DNA of 64,000 bases from JAWLHJ01 sp039587535 (lineage in GTDB: Bacteria > Gemmatimonadota > Gemmatimonadetes > Longimicrobiales > Gaopeijiaceae): the NCBI GenBank assembly GCA_039587535.1, contig JBDHIF010000001.1:177713-241712 (forward strand), read 5' to 3'. The translations under genes were made by a program, and so were the position numbers. Position 1 is the first letter of the stretch. Every line of letters starts with the position of its first letter. Below, piece after piece: positions 51,957 to 59,964 of this stretch. The notes beneath the pieces were generated by a model. It worked only from the letters and a program-made list of their open reading frames with translations. It was not told the origin of the DNA and made no database searches.

Positions 51957-52143
51957 CACTCGTCCTCTCCTGTTCGGTGGGGTGCAGGGGTCATACTGCC
52001 CCTGGATCCGGGAGTGCGCCAGCGCTTCGCCGTGAAGTCGAGGGGCAGACGGGCCCACCGGGCTGTGCGCCCGGTCAGAGAGCCGAGGCCTCGACGACAG
52101 AGCTGGAGAAGCGGAAGTCGCATACCACACCCCATGGCAGAAA

Positions 52144-52179
52144 TCACCCCGTCGGATCGTTGGAGATACGACGGGGTGA
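52144..52179. repeat. Perfect 11-base inverted repeat
   Basis: TCACCCCGTCG at 52144-52154 pairs exactly with CGACGGGGTGA at 52169-52179 across a 14-base loop. The stem would be very stable as RNA. No T-run follows. It could be a Ggt leader element on the minus strand or part of a leader for the small protein on the plus strand. Confidence 0.6.
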
Positions 52180-52216
52180 CCATGCGCGCATCCTGTAGCA
52201 CCGGGTGCACACGACG

Positions 52217-52243
52217 CTCCACGAGGTCTTCTCCTTCGTGGAG
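52217..52243. repeat. Perfect 8-base inverted repeat
   Basis: CTCCACGA at 52217-52224 pairs with TCGTGGAG at 52236-52243 across an 11-base loop. It lies 38 bases from the 11-base inverted repeat, giving two hairpins in series within the leader region of the small gene starting at 52341. Confidence 0.55.
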
Positions 52244-52340
52244 GCATGACCTGCGTAGCGCTGTGTACGGCGTCGGCGCGCCCTGGTTTGCAGGCTCAAA
52301 GCATCCGTAAGGGAATGCGCCAACATCAGTGGGGGATAGC

Positions 52341-52670
52341 ATGAAACCGCAGACCGATCCCGTGCGGGACGCTCCTTCGGGCGCGCGGGCCCCGACCGTC
52401 GTCCTAGAGGGGTACATCGGGGAGATGAACGATGAAAAGATCATCATCTTCCCGCACCTCGACCGACGGTACTCCATCGAGCTCAGGCGCCATGACGTCC
52501 TGGATTTCGAAGCGGGCCTCGCGAGCGGAGCCTGCCGCTTCCTCGTGTCCTCGCGCGCGCCCGTCCAGGAACGAGTCACATTTCTCACGACGAACCGCTG
52601 CGCACGCACCGCCGCGGACGTGTCGGGCCGGTGCACCGCTCCGGAGTCGGGGGGCGCCTCACACTCGTGA
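52341..52670 (+). CDS. Small protein of unknown function
   Basis: The protein has 109 residues from the ATG at 52341, with GGGGGA 6 bases upstream. No signal peptide or membrane helix is visible. The middle (about 22-80) alternates hydrophobic and charged residues in a beta-like manner: TVVLEGYIGEMNDEKIIIFP, RRYSIELRRHDVLDFEAG, CRFLVSSRAPVQERVTF. The tail is Cys/Arg/Ser-rich (NRCARTAADVSGRC). I do not recognise the family. It is isolated behind a hairpin-rich leader and convergent with a FrnE-like gene. The tail with two cysteines might be cleaved or modified, but no modifying enzyme is encoded nearby. Confidence 0.55.
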   Translation: MKPQTDPVRDAPSGARAPTVVLEGYIGEMNDEKIIIFPHLDRRYSIELRRHDVLDFEAGLASGACRFLVSSRAPVQERVTFLTTNRCARTAADVSGRCTAPESGGASHS

Positions 52671-52695
52671 CTGAAGACCAACACCGGAGGGCAGA

Positions 52696-52737
52696 CGCCC
52701 GCTTCTTACTTCGCCGGTAAGGCCAGGCGCATTTTTC
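52696..52737 (+). terminator. Candidate terminator after the small gene
   Basis: Nested short stems (CGCC...GGCG around CTTAC-TTCGCCG-GTAAG) are followed by GCATTTTTC, a T5 run, 26 bases after the stop of the small gene. The stems are short, so the call is moderate to weak. Confidence 0.35.
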
Positions 52738-52832
52738 GCTTCGGTCGTCGTCTCCATGTAGAACGTGAGCTGCTCACCACCGTCGTGTCCCTGAAGCGGC
52801 CATCGGGAGGCCGGTGGCGCTCATGTACACAG

Positions 52833-53501
52833 TCAACGGGAGTCGGCATCACCCCGACCCGCTGGCCCTTGGCTCGCATCGCGCACCTGCTGCATCACCG
52901 ACACGAGGACTTCGGGCGGCTGGGCCCCCTGCACGGCCCAACGGCCCTCGAACACGAACGTCGGAACAGACCGGATGCCCATACGAAGCGCGCGCTCGAC
53001 CTCGTCGCTCGTGGCCCTCCGGTGCTCGTCAGACGACAGCGCCGAGCGGGCTCCCTCGGCGTCGAGCCCTACCGATCGAGCCAGGGACACGAGCGTGTCC
53101 GAGTCGGCGAGATCCTTCCCTTCCTCGAAGTGGGCGGTGAAGAGCGCGCGCCCGAGGGCCTGCTGGGTCACTGGCCCCGTCTCCACCAAAGCCCACTCGA
53201 GAAGCTGGTGCGCCTTGAGCGTGTTCACGCTCTTCGCCTGGTCCCAATTCATGACGAACCCTTCCTCCGCGGCTGCGGCGGACGCCTGGGCGAGAACGTC
53301 TCTCGCCCGCTCTCCGTACTTCCGCTCCAGCCGGGTCGCGACCGACTCGGGCGCGGCAGGCGCGGACGGATCCAGCTGAAACGGCCGGAACACCGATACG
53401 ACCTCGTCGGCCCCCTGGAAGTCCTCCAGGGCGCGGCGCAATCTGCGCTCACCGATGCGGCACCACGGACACACGATGTCCGAGTAGATGTCGATCTCCA
53501 T
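52833..53501 (-). CDS. FrnE-like DsbA-family oxidoreductase
   Basis: The 222-residue cytoplasmic protein (no signal) begins EIDIYSDIVCPWCRIGERRL with a CPWC redox motif, the FrnE/2-hydroxychromene isomerase branch of the DsbA family. NTLKAHQLLEWAL, FTAHFEEGKDLADSDTLV and GIRSVPTFVFEGRWAVQGAQ (including the cis-Pro) complete it. Members are implicated in polyketide biosynthesis or stress resistance. It stands alone, divergent from the leucine-dehydrogenase-like gene with 96 bases between the starts. Confidence 0.9.
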   Translation of the reverse strand: MEIDIYSDIVCPWCRIGERRLRRALEDFQGADEVVSVFRPFQLDPSAPAAPESVATRLERKYGERARDVLAQASAAAAEEGFVMNWDQAKSVNTLKAHQLLEWALVETGPVTQQALGRALFTAHFEEGKDLADSDTLVSLARSVGLDAEGARSALSSDEHRRATSDEVERALRMGIRSVPTFVFEGRWAVQGAQPPEVLVSVMQQVRDASQGPAGRGDADSR

Positions 53502-53597
53502 TCGGCAGCTCCCTCGCTAACTTCCCTTGGTCATTCGATCCAACACGTGCACGGCCGCCTTGCGTTCCCGGACGTCTGCCGCATCTCCAACCTTCCC

Positions 53598-54626
53598 ATG
53601 ATCTTCAACCATCCGGAATACGACGCCCACGAGCAGATCCTGCACGTGTGCGATGCCGAGGCCGGCCTGCGGGCCATCGTCGCCATCCATCGAAGCCGCG
53701 ACACCATCGCGGCGGGCGGCGTCAGGTTTCGCCCCTACCCGACCGATGACGACGCGCTCACCGACGTCCTCCGGCTGTCCAGAGCGATGACCTACAAGAA
53801 CGTGCTCGCCGACCTGCCCCTGGGCGGTGCGAAGAGCGTCATCCTCGGTGATCCCGCTCGCGACAAGAACCCCGCTCTCCTCCGGGCGTTCGGCCGCGTG
53901 CTGGAGCGGCTGGGCGGTCAGTACATGTGCGGCCCCGACATCGGAACGACGGCGGACGACATGGACGTCATCTCCGAGGAGACGCCGCACGTCGGTGCCA
54001 CCAATCAGCAGATGGGGAGCTCCGGCCCACCCACTGCCCTCGGCGTCTTCCACGGAGTCCGCGCCCTGGCGGCGCATCTCGGCTACGGCACCGAGCTCCG
54101 TGGGCTGCACGTCGCGATCCAGGGCGCGGGCGCGGTGGGAAGCGATCTGGCGCGACACCTCGTCGAAGCGGGCGCAAGGGTCACCATCGCCGACGTCGAT
54201 GTCCAGGCGGTGGAGACTGTCCGGGAGCAGGTCAATGTCGCCGTGGTGTCCCCGGACGAGATTCTGTCCATTGAGGCCGACATCCTGTCTCCCTGCGCCC
54301 TGGGCGGGATTCTGGACGAGCACACCATCCCGAGCCTCGAGGTGCGCGGCATCTGTGGCGGCGCGAACAACCAGCTTCGCGAGGAGAGCGACGCCGAACG
54401 ACTCCGAGCGCGGGGCATCGCCATCGTGCCCGACTTCGTGGCCAGCGCCGGGGGTGTCATCGCGGGCACGGCGGCGGCCGGCCTCTATCCGCAAGCGGAG
54501 ATGCCAGGGAAGCTGGAAGGCATCTACGACCGGGCCCTGGCGATCCTCGGGCAGGCGACTGCAGACGGCGCCACGCCTCATGAGGTCGCACACCGCATGG
54601 CCGCTCGCATGCTGGGTGAATCGTAG
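53598..54626 (+). CDS. Leucine dehydrogenase family amino-acid dehydrogenase
   Basis: The protein has 342 residues from the ATG at 53598; no ribosome site is clear, and a GTG at 53547 is an alternative. The frame remains open far upstream antisense to the FrnE-like gene, but that part is not protein-like. Family blocks: VAIHRSRDTIAAGGVRF, TYKNVLADLPLGGAKSV with Lys67 and Lys79 at the positions of leucine dehydrogenase Lys68 and Lys80, GPDIGTTADDMDVIS, and the NAD fold VAIQGAGAVGSDLARHL. It deaminates a branched-chain or aromatic amino acid with NAD+. Glutamate is less likely given the group it resembles. Confidence 0.92.
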   Translation: MIFNHPEYDAHEQILHVCDAEAGLRAIVAIHRSRDTIAAGGVRFRPYPTDDDALTDVLRLSRAMTYKNVLADLPLGGAKSVILGDPARDKNPALLRAFGRVLERLGGQYMCGPDIGTTADDMDVISEETPHVGATNQQMGSSGPPTALGVFHGVRALAAHLGYGTELRGLHVAIQGAGAVGSDLARHLVEAGARVTIADVDVQAVETVREQVNVAVVSPDEILSIEADILSPCALGGILDEHTIPSLEVRGICGGANNQLREESDAERLRARGIAIVPDFVASAGGVIAGTAAAGLYPQAEMPGKLEGIYDRALAILGQATADGATPHEVAHRMAARMLGES

Positions 54627-54679
54627 CCAAAGGGATCGGGAACGCAGCTCCCGCAGGTCCGGGCAACGGCCGCACCCAT

Positions 54680-54708
54680 GGATACCGGGGTACGTCGTAC
54701 GGGTATCC
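54680..54708. repeat. Inverted repeat upstream of the outer-membrane protein gene
   Basis: GGATACC at 54680-54686 and GGTATCC at 54702-54708 are perfect partners with a 15-base spacer that itself contains GTAC twice. It lies 60 bases before the start at 54768 and 53 bases after the leucine-dehydrogenase stop; it may be a terminator stem, an operator or both. Confidence 0.4.
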
Positions 54709-54767
54709 CCAGAGAGTGGCAAGGTCGCCGTTGCCCGCACGCATCCACCCCCCACAGGTCCAAGGTC

Positions 54768-55535
54768 ATGACACCCCGTCCGGTCTCACTCGCGGCTGCC
54801 ATCGCGTTGGTCCTTGCACTTCCCCTGCCCCGACACGCTTCCGCTCAGGTGACCCCGACCTGGACCATCGAGCTGGAAGGCGGCCCGGTATGGCAGAGCT
54901 ACAACGACGTGGAGATCCCCAACGACGGGACAGCCACGCGCTTCTCACTCCGTGATCTGGCGGGGGCGGGGCCTTGGGCGGCCGGTCGGCTATACGTGAC
55001 GTGGCGCCTCGCTGAACGCCACGCGCTCCGTGCCCTGGCGGCCCCGTTGACCGTGAAGGGAACGGGGACACCTACCACCTCCGTGGCGTTCGCCGGAGCC
55101 AACTACACGTCGGGGGTTCCCGCGGAGGCCACCTACACGTTCAACTCGTACCGACTCTCCTATCGATATCGCTGGCACCACGGGGCCAGAACCACAGCAT
55201 GGGTCGGGTTCACGGCCAAGATCCGCGACGCCGTGACCGCGCTCGAGCAGGACGGCACTTCGAGCCGGAAGGCCAACGTGGGGTTCGTTCCACTTCTGCA
55301 TCTCTCCGGAACGTGGCGGTTCGCGCCCTCTTGGGCGCTTGGGCTGGACATGGACGCGCTGGCCGGAGGCCCAGGGCGCGCCGAAGACGTCGCCCTCGAG
55401 CTGCGCCGCGACCTGACCGACGCCTGGAGCTTCGAGGCAGGATACCGGATGGTGGAGGGCGGTGCGGACGTGGATGAGGTCTACGCCTTCGCATGGCTTC
55501 ACTACGCGGTGCTCTCCTTGGTGTGGAGGCCCTGA
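54768..55535 (+). CDS. Outer-membrane beta-barrel-like protein
   Basis: The protein has 255 residues from the ATG at 54768, with AAGGTC just upstream. A signal peptide (SLAAAIALVLALPLPRHASAQ) precedes a string of alternating amphipathic beta-strands: WTIELEGGPVWQSYNDVEI, AGRLYVTWRLAERHALRALA, YRLSYRYRWHH, TAWVGFTAKIRDAVTAL, LSGTWRFAPSWALGLDMDAL and SFEAGYRMVEGGADVDEVYAF. It ends VLSLVWRP rather than with the classical terminal Phe, though strands are clear. It is likely an eight- to ten-strand outer-membrane barrel of unknown role. Confidence 0.75.
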   Translation: MTPRPVSLAAAIALVLALPLPRHASAQVTPTWTIELEGGPVWQSYNDVEIPNDGTATRFSLRDLAGAGPWAAGRLYVTWRLAERHALRALAAPLTVKGTGTPTTSVAFAGANYTSGVPAEATYTFNSYRLSYRYRWHHGARTTAWVGFTAKIRDAVTALEQDGTSSRKANVGFVPLLHLSGTWRFAPSWALGLDMDALAGGPGRAEDVALELRRDLTDAWSFEAGYRMVEGGADVDEVYAFAWLHYAVLSLVWRP

Positions 55536-55642
55536 CCCCTGCGGTCGGGACTCGCACCGGCGAAAAAGGGGTCACGGCCCATGGCTTTGACAACGGCGCC
55601 GGCGGGTCGGAGAATGAGGCAGCCACCGTCGGGAGGAGTTCC

Positions 55643-55861
55643 ATGTCGTCCAAGAAAGAGATTCGCCGGAAGCGACGCGAAGCTGAGCAGGAACAGGCCG
55701 GGCGCAGCAAGTCCAACCCAGCCTGGATGTTCATCCTCGGCATCGCTTTGACCCTGGCCGTCATCACCGGAGGCTTTATGCTTTTCGGTGGCGGGTCGGG
55801 AGCCGGTGAGCCGCCCTGGCCGGGAGCGGTCTGGTCCGAGGCGCACGGGCACTGGCACTAG
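55643..55861 (+). CDS. Small single-TM protein with His-rich tail
   Basis: The protein has 72 residues and a very strong GGGAGGAG ribosome site 5-6 bases before the ATG at 55643. The N-terminus is highly basic (KKEIRRKRREAEQEQ), followed by a transmembrane helix (AWMFILGIALTLAVITGGFM, about 27-47) and a periplasmic tail ending WSEAHGHWH. The three histidines could bind a metal. I know no family name. It is the first gene of the envelope-related series (holin-like, LemA, DUF2207, PepT) with gaps of 44 and 31 bases to the next two genes. Confidence 0.65.
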   Translation: MSSKKEIRRKRREAEQEQAGRSKSNPAWMFILGIALTLAVITGGFMLFGGGSGAGEPPWPGAVWSEAHGHWH

Positions 55862-55905
55862 CGCCGGCCCTCTTCCCCTCCATCGAGTCCGAGGAGTCAC
55901 TCCAA

Positions 55906-56259
55906 ATGAACTTGCTGCTTTCGTGGGCCGTCCTTTCTCTCGCCGTCTGGATCACCGCCCAGGTCCTCCCGGGCTTCCACGTGAAGTCACTCGGGTCGGC
56001 CTTCGGCGTCGCGGCCATCTTCGGGGTGCTCAACTTCCTCCTCGGATGGTTGTTCTTCGTCGTCTTCGCTGTGGGAACCCTAGGCGTTGCTGTCCTACTC
56101 GCCTTCATCACGCGCGTGATCATCAACGCGATCCTTCTCAAGATCACCGACGCCGTGAGCGATGCCCTGAAGATCGACAGCTTCGGATGGGCGCTCGGAG
56201 GCGCGCTGATGATGTCCGCCATCGGGACCTGCGGCGAATGGCTTCTGCGAGGACTGTGA
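55906..56259 (+). CDS. Phage holin family IV-like membrane protein
   Basis: The 117-residue protein has GAGGAG 10 bases before the ATG. It has four hydrophobic helices (LLSWAVLSLAVWITAQV, AFGVAAIFGVLNFLLGWLFF, FAVGTLGVAVLLAFITRVI, FGWALGGALMMSAIGTCGEW) with a KSLGSAFGVAA loop, matching the mycobacterial 4TM phage holin-like superfamily (annotated as phage holin family protein). Most chromosomal members are not prophage genes and have unknown roles. No phage genes surround it. Confidence 0.8.
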   Translation: MNLLLSWAVLSLAVWITAQVLPGFHVKSLGSAFGVAAIFGVLNFLLGWLFFVVFAVGTLGVAVLLAFITRVIINAILLKITDAVSDALKIDSFGWALGGALMMSAIGTCGEWLLRGL

Positions 56260-56290
56260 CCAAAGGCCACCGCGCCCTGCTGATGGGAGC

Positions 56291-56875
56291 GTGACGCTCG
56301 ATGGCTTCGGGCTAGATTTCGTCGTGCCGAACTTCATCCTGATCGTCGCCGTCGCCCTCGCCGTCTGGGCCGTCTTCGCGTTCAACGGGTTGGTCCGCTT
56401 GAGGACCCAGGTCAGCTCCGCATGGGCGGACATCGACGTGCAGCTGACCCGCCGCCACGATCTCGTGCCCCGTCTGGTGACCGCGGCCGGGGCGTACGCC
56501 GCCCACGAGCGCGCAACGCTGGAAGCCGTCACCGAGCTCCGGGCGCAAGCATTGGACATCGACCGACCCGGAGCCTTGGGGGCGATCGAGTCCGCCCTCG
56601 AGCAGGCGTTGGGCCGCCTCATCGCGCTGAAGGAGGCGTATCCGGACCTGAAGTCCAACGAGAATTTTCTGGATCTTCAACGAGAGCTGGTGGACGTGGA
56701 GGATCATCTCCAGTTCGCGAGGCGGTTCTACAACGGCTCCGTGCGCGACTTGAATACCGGGGTCCAGCGTTTTCCGGATGTGCTCATCGCCAGGGCGTTC
56801 GGGTTCGCCGAGATGGAGTTCTTCCAGGCCGATGCCGACGAGCGGGACAGCCCACGCCTGGATGGGGTGACGTGA
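56291..56875 (+). CDS. LemA family protein
   Basis: The 194-residue protein starts at GTG 56291 with GGGAG upstream. An N-terminal transmembrane helix (FILIVAVALAVWAVFAFNGL) is followed by LemA blocks: LRTQVSSAWADIDVQLTRRH, DLVPRLVTAAGAYAAHERAT, YPDLKSNENFLDLQRELVDV and RRFYNGSVRDLNTGVQRFPD. Family function is unsettled; it is a one-TM protein with a helical extracytoplasmic or cytoplasmic domain. Its stop overlaps the start of the DUF2207 gene (GTGACGTGA), and LemA genes often neighbour TPM or DUF2207 genes. Confidence 0.93.
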   Translation: MTLDGFGLDFVVPNFILIVAVALAVWAVFAFNGLVRLRTQVSSAWADIDVQLTRRHDLVPRLVTAAGAYAAHERATLEAVTELRAQALDIDRPGALGAIESALEQALGRLIALKEAYPDLKSNENFLDLQRELVDVEDHLQFARRFYNGSVRDLNTGVQRFPDVLIARAFGFAEMEFFQADADERDSPRLDGVT

Positions 56876-58686
56876 CGCTTGTTCCGTGCCGGCGCCCAGC
56901 CCTCACAGGCCGGTCACCGATCGCCAGGGTCGCGGCATGGGTACGTCCGCGCCTGCTCCCATGGGTAGCCCTCACGTTCCTGTTTGTGGCGCCCCCCGAG
57001 CGAGCCCACGGCCAGGAGCGCATAGGCTCCTACCACACGGAAGTCGAGGTCCGGAAAGACGGAGTCCTGGATGTCACCGAGCGCATCACCGTGCGCGCGG
57101 AAGGGCAGCAGATCCGTCGGGGGATCTACCGTGACTTCCCTACCCGCTACCAGGATCGGTACGGCAACCAGGTACGGGTGGGCTTCGAGGTCGTCTCCGT
57201 GGAACGCAACGGCGAGTTGGAGCCGTGGTTCACCGAAACGGTGGCCAACGGTGTTCGACTGAACACGGGCAACGACGATTTCCTGCCCGTTCCGGCCGAG
57301 CACACATTCACCCTCCGGTATCGCACCACGCGGCAGCTCGGCTTTTTCGAGGAACACGACGAGCTGTACTGGAACGCCATAGGCACGGGATGGGTGTTTC
57401 CCATCGAGGATGGCACGGTGGAGATGAGGCTCCCGGAACCGGTCCCGGTGGATCGCATGTCGGTGGAAGGCTACACGGGGCCTCAGGGAGCTCAGGGGCA
57501 GGCGTACGAAGCCGAGATCCCGGCGCCCGGGGTCGCCCGTTACCGACTCACGGCGCCCCTGGCGCCGCGTGAGGGATTTACCACCGTGCTGACGTTTCCG
57601 AAGGGGGTCGTCGAGCAACCCACGACCACCCGGCGCGCCCGATGGTTCCTGGCGGACAACCGTGGTGCTCTGGTAGCTCTGGCCGGTTGGCTCGGGCTCC
57701 TGACCTTCGCCCTGCGCCGTTGGGGAGCTGTGGGACGCGATCCCCCCCAAGGTGTGGTGATCCCGCGATACGACCCTCCGGAGGGACACGGACCGGGAGG
57801 GCTGAGGTACATGCGGCGTTACGGATACGACCCTCGATGCTTCTCGGGGGACGTGTTGGCCATGGGGGTGGCCGGGCGGTTGCGCATCCACCGGGACGAC
57901 AGGTTCCTTCGATCCGACGGGTGGGCGCTGGAGCGCATTCAGCCCGCAGACGGGCCGGCGACGGTCCTACCGCCGCAGCGGACCCTGCTGGAGCGGATCT
58001 TCAGCGGAGGCGACGTCGTCGAGCTCAAGACCTCGAACGCTCGGAAGCTCCAGGCGGCGCGATCCGCACACCGCCAGGCCTTGGACCAGTTGTACCACGG
58101 ACGGTTCTTCAAGCGGAACGGGGGTCACGTCGCCTTCGCGGTGCTCATCGCGGTCGTGACCATTCCCGCGTCCTTCGCTCTTTCCGGGGGGAACGCCATT
58201 CCGGTCATCGTGGGCGTGACGGGCCTCATCCTCTTAACGATCATCGCCTTCGCGCGCCTGGTGCGGGCCCCGACGCGGGAGGGCCGTGCGCTCCTGGACG
58301 AGATCGAGGGCCTCGCATTGTACCTCGGCGTGGCCGAGCGGGACGACCTCGCCCGACTTCGTGGACCCGGCGAACCGCCCGTGCTGGACGCGAAGCGATA
58401 CGAGGAGCTCCTCCCTTATGCCGTCGCGCTGGACGTGGAAGACGCGTGGACCCAGAAGTTCACCGCGGCTGTGGGTGCGGCGGCGGCGGCGGAGACGGCG
58501 CGACACATCGGCTGGTACCGCGGTGACGGTCCGCTCGACGACCTCAGTGCGCTGAGTGATGCCGTGGGCTCCGAGCTCGGGGGACGCATCGCGTCGGCCT
58601 CGACCCCGCCCGGTAGCAGCTCGGGCGCGGGAGGGGGTGGGTCGTCCGGGGGCGGTGGCGGCGGTGGCGGTGGAGGGGGTCGATGA
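56872..58686 (+). CDS. DUF2207 membrane protein with Gly-rich tail
   Basis: I place the start at GTG 56872, overlapping the LemA stop by GTGA; it gives 604 residues. A signal peptide (PWVALTFLFVAPPERAHGQ) leads into the DUF2207 beta-domain: RIGSYHTEVEVRKDGVLDVT, RRGIYRDFPTRYQDRYG, HTFTLRYRTTRQLGFFEEHD and ELYWNAIGTGW. A membrane helix (GALVALAGWLGLLTFALR, about 265) is followed by a cytoplasmic part with two further helices and the YxRxLPYAVAL-like segment EELLPYAVALDVEDAW. The C-terminus is a run of Gly and Ser. Function is unknown; the family accompanies LemA and is thought to be envelope-related. Confidence 0.88.
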   Translation: MTLVPCRRPALTGRSPIARVAAWVRPRLLPWVALTFLFVAPPERAHGQERIGSYHTEVEVRKDGVLDVTERITVRAEGQQIRRGIYRDFPTRYQDRYGNQVRVGFEVVSVERNGELEPWFTETVANGVRLNTGNDDFLPVPAEHTFTLRYRTTRQLGFFEEHDELYWNAIGTGWVFPIEDGTVEMRLPEPVPVDRMSVEGYTGPQGAQGQAYEAEIPAPGVARYRLTAPLAPREGFTTVLTFPKGVVEQPTTTRRARWFLADNRGALVALAGWLGLLTFALRRWGAVGRDPPQGVVIPRYDPPEGHGPGGLRYMRRYGYDPRCFSGDVLAMGVAGRLRIHRDDRFLRSDGWALERIQPADGPATVLPPQRTLLERIFSGGDVVELKTSNARKLQAARSAHRQALDQLYHGRFFKRNGGHVAFAVLIAVVTIPASFALSGGNAIPVIVGVTGLILLTIIAFARLVRAPTREGRALLDEIEGLALYLGVAERDDLARLRGPGEPPVLDAKRYEELLPYAVALDVEDAWTQKFTAAVGAAAAAETARHIGWYRGDGPLDDLSALSDAVGSELGGRIASASTPPGSSSGAGGGGSSGGGGGGGGGGGR

Positions 58687-59957
58687 GCCCGTTCCGTGCT
58701 TTCGCTGATCCCTCGGCGGTGCTGGAGCGCACACGGGTCGTGGAGCGATTCCTTCGTTACGTCGAGATCGACACCCAGTCCAACGACGAGGTCGCCGACT
58801 GCCCGACCTCTGTCGGCCAGCTCGAGCTCGGCCGGCAGCTGGCGGAAGAGCTTCGCACGTTGGGGCTCCGAGGCGTCGGCACCTCCGAGCCCTCGATGGA
58901 CGAAAACGGGTACGTCCTGGCCGAGCTGCCCGGGACGGCTCCCGGACGGATGGGGCTCTGCGCCCACCTCGATACCGCACCCCAGTTCACGGGCACGGGT
59001 GTGCGACCCCGTTTGGTCGAAGGATACGACGGTGGCGTCATCGACGTCGGGCACGGCATCACCCTGGATCCCGAAGACTCGCCCGAGCTCCGAGAGTGCG
59101 TGGGCGACACCCTCATCACGACCGACGGGAGCACGCTCCTCGGCGCCGATGACAAGGCGGGCATCGCATCCATCATGGGAGCGCTCGAAATCCTGGTGTC
59201 CGAGCCCGATGTGACGCGCCCGACGGTACGCGTCTGCTTCAACCCCGACGAAGAAATCGGTCGCGGCGCCGACCACTTCCCGCTCGAGCAGTTCGACTGC
59301 CCGGTGGCGTACACCGTGGACGGGAGCTTCACCGGCGAGATCAACGTGGAGACGTTTTCGGCGGACAGAGCAGTGATCAGGCTGGCCGGTGTCTCCGTCC
59401 ACCCCGGGACCGCCAAGGGCAAGATGGTCAACGCCCTGACGTGGGCAGGCAAGCTCCTGGCGCGACTCCCCATGGCGGAGGCTCCGGAGTGCACCGAGGG
59501 GAGGGAGGGATTCTTCCATCCCGTCTCCCTCTCGGGGGACAGCGCCAGCTGCAGTATCCATCTGATCCTCCGGGATTTCGATACCGAAGTGCTCACGGAG
59601 CGCGGCCGGCGATTGCGCGCCATGTGCGAGGCGCTCGTCTCCGAGGCCCCGGGGCTCAACGTGGACGTGGAGATCCGGGAGCAGTACCGGAACATGTACG
59701 ATGTCCTGCGAGGGCATCCGGAGATCGCCCGGCGCCTGGAGGCTGCGGTCGAGGCCGCCGGCATCGAGCCCCGTCTGGAGCCCATTCGGGGTGGTACGGA
59801 CGGGTCGCGCCTGACGGCTCTGGGCATGCCGACCCCCAACGTCTTCGCCGGAGGCGTGGACTTCCACGGCCCGGGAGAATGGATCTCGACCCGGGTCCTG
59901 GCCCTCTCCGTTTGCACGCTGCTGAACCTGATCCAGCTCTCAGCCGGCACGGACTGA
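58683..59957 (+). CDS. pepT: Peptidase T (aminotripeptidase)
   Basis: The 424-residue protein starts at an ATG overlapping the DUF2207 stop (ATGA). M20 metallopeptidase residues of the PepT type are present: CAHLDTAPQ, LGADDKAGIA, FNPDEEIGRGAD, YTVDGSFTGEINVETF and VSVHPGTAKGKMVNA, and PIRGGTDGSRLTALGMPTPN with the C-terminal histidine in FHGPGEW. It removes the N-terminal residue from tripeptides in the cytoplasm using two zinc ions. Translational coupling with an envelope gene is notable. It supplies free amino acids to the catabolic genes of the window. Confidence 0.95.
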   Translation: MSPFRAFADPSAVLERTRVVERFLRYVEIDTQSNDEVADCPTSVGQLELGRQLAEELRTLGLRGVGTSEPSMDENGYVLAELPGTAPGRMGLCAHLDTAPQFTGTGVRPRLVEGYDGGVIDVGHGITLDPEDSPELRECVGDTLITTDGSTLLGADDKAGIASIMGALEILVSEPDVTRPTVRVCFNPDEEIGRGADHFPLEQFDCPVAYTVDGSFTGEINVETFSADRAVIRLAGVSVHPGTAKGKMVNALTWAGKLLARLPMAEAPECTEGREGFFHPVSLSGDSASCSIHLILRDFDTEVLTERGRRLRAMCEALVSEAPGLNVDVEIREQYRNMYDVLRGHPEIARRLEAAVEAAGIEPRLEPIRGGTDGSRLTALGMPTPNVFAGGVDFHGPGEWISTRVLALSVCTLLNLIQLSAGTD

Positions 59958-59964
59958 TCGGATC

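Larger units (their letters stand above)
51957..52340. other. Intergenic region with two perfect hairpins
   Basis: This 384-base gap lies between the divergent Ggt gene and a small plus-strand gene. Open frames are poor. It contains two perfect inverted repeats (listed separately) and a bulged near-palindrome at GCATCC...GGAATGC close to the small gene. It may hold an RNA element or a regulated leader; I cannot match it to a known riboswitch. Confidence 0.4.

Noticed and set aside
52785..53597. Upstream extension of the leucine-dehydrogenase-like frame by 271 codons
   Set aside because: The extension is antisense to the FrnE-like gene and not protein-like; homologous proteins begin at about the ATG at 53598.
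55906..56259. Prophage remnant suggested by the holin-like gene
   Set aside because: No other phage gene is near, and this holin-like superfamily is common in chromosomes outside prophages.
58620..58685. Gly/Ser-rich tail as a tandem repeat or slippage artefact
   Set aside because: Glycine codons vary (GGC, GGT, GGG, GGA), and Gly-rich tails are usual in DUF2207 proteins, so it is probably genuine.
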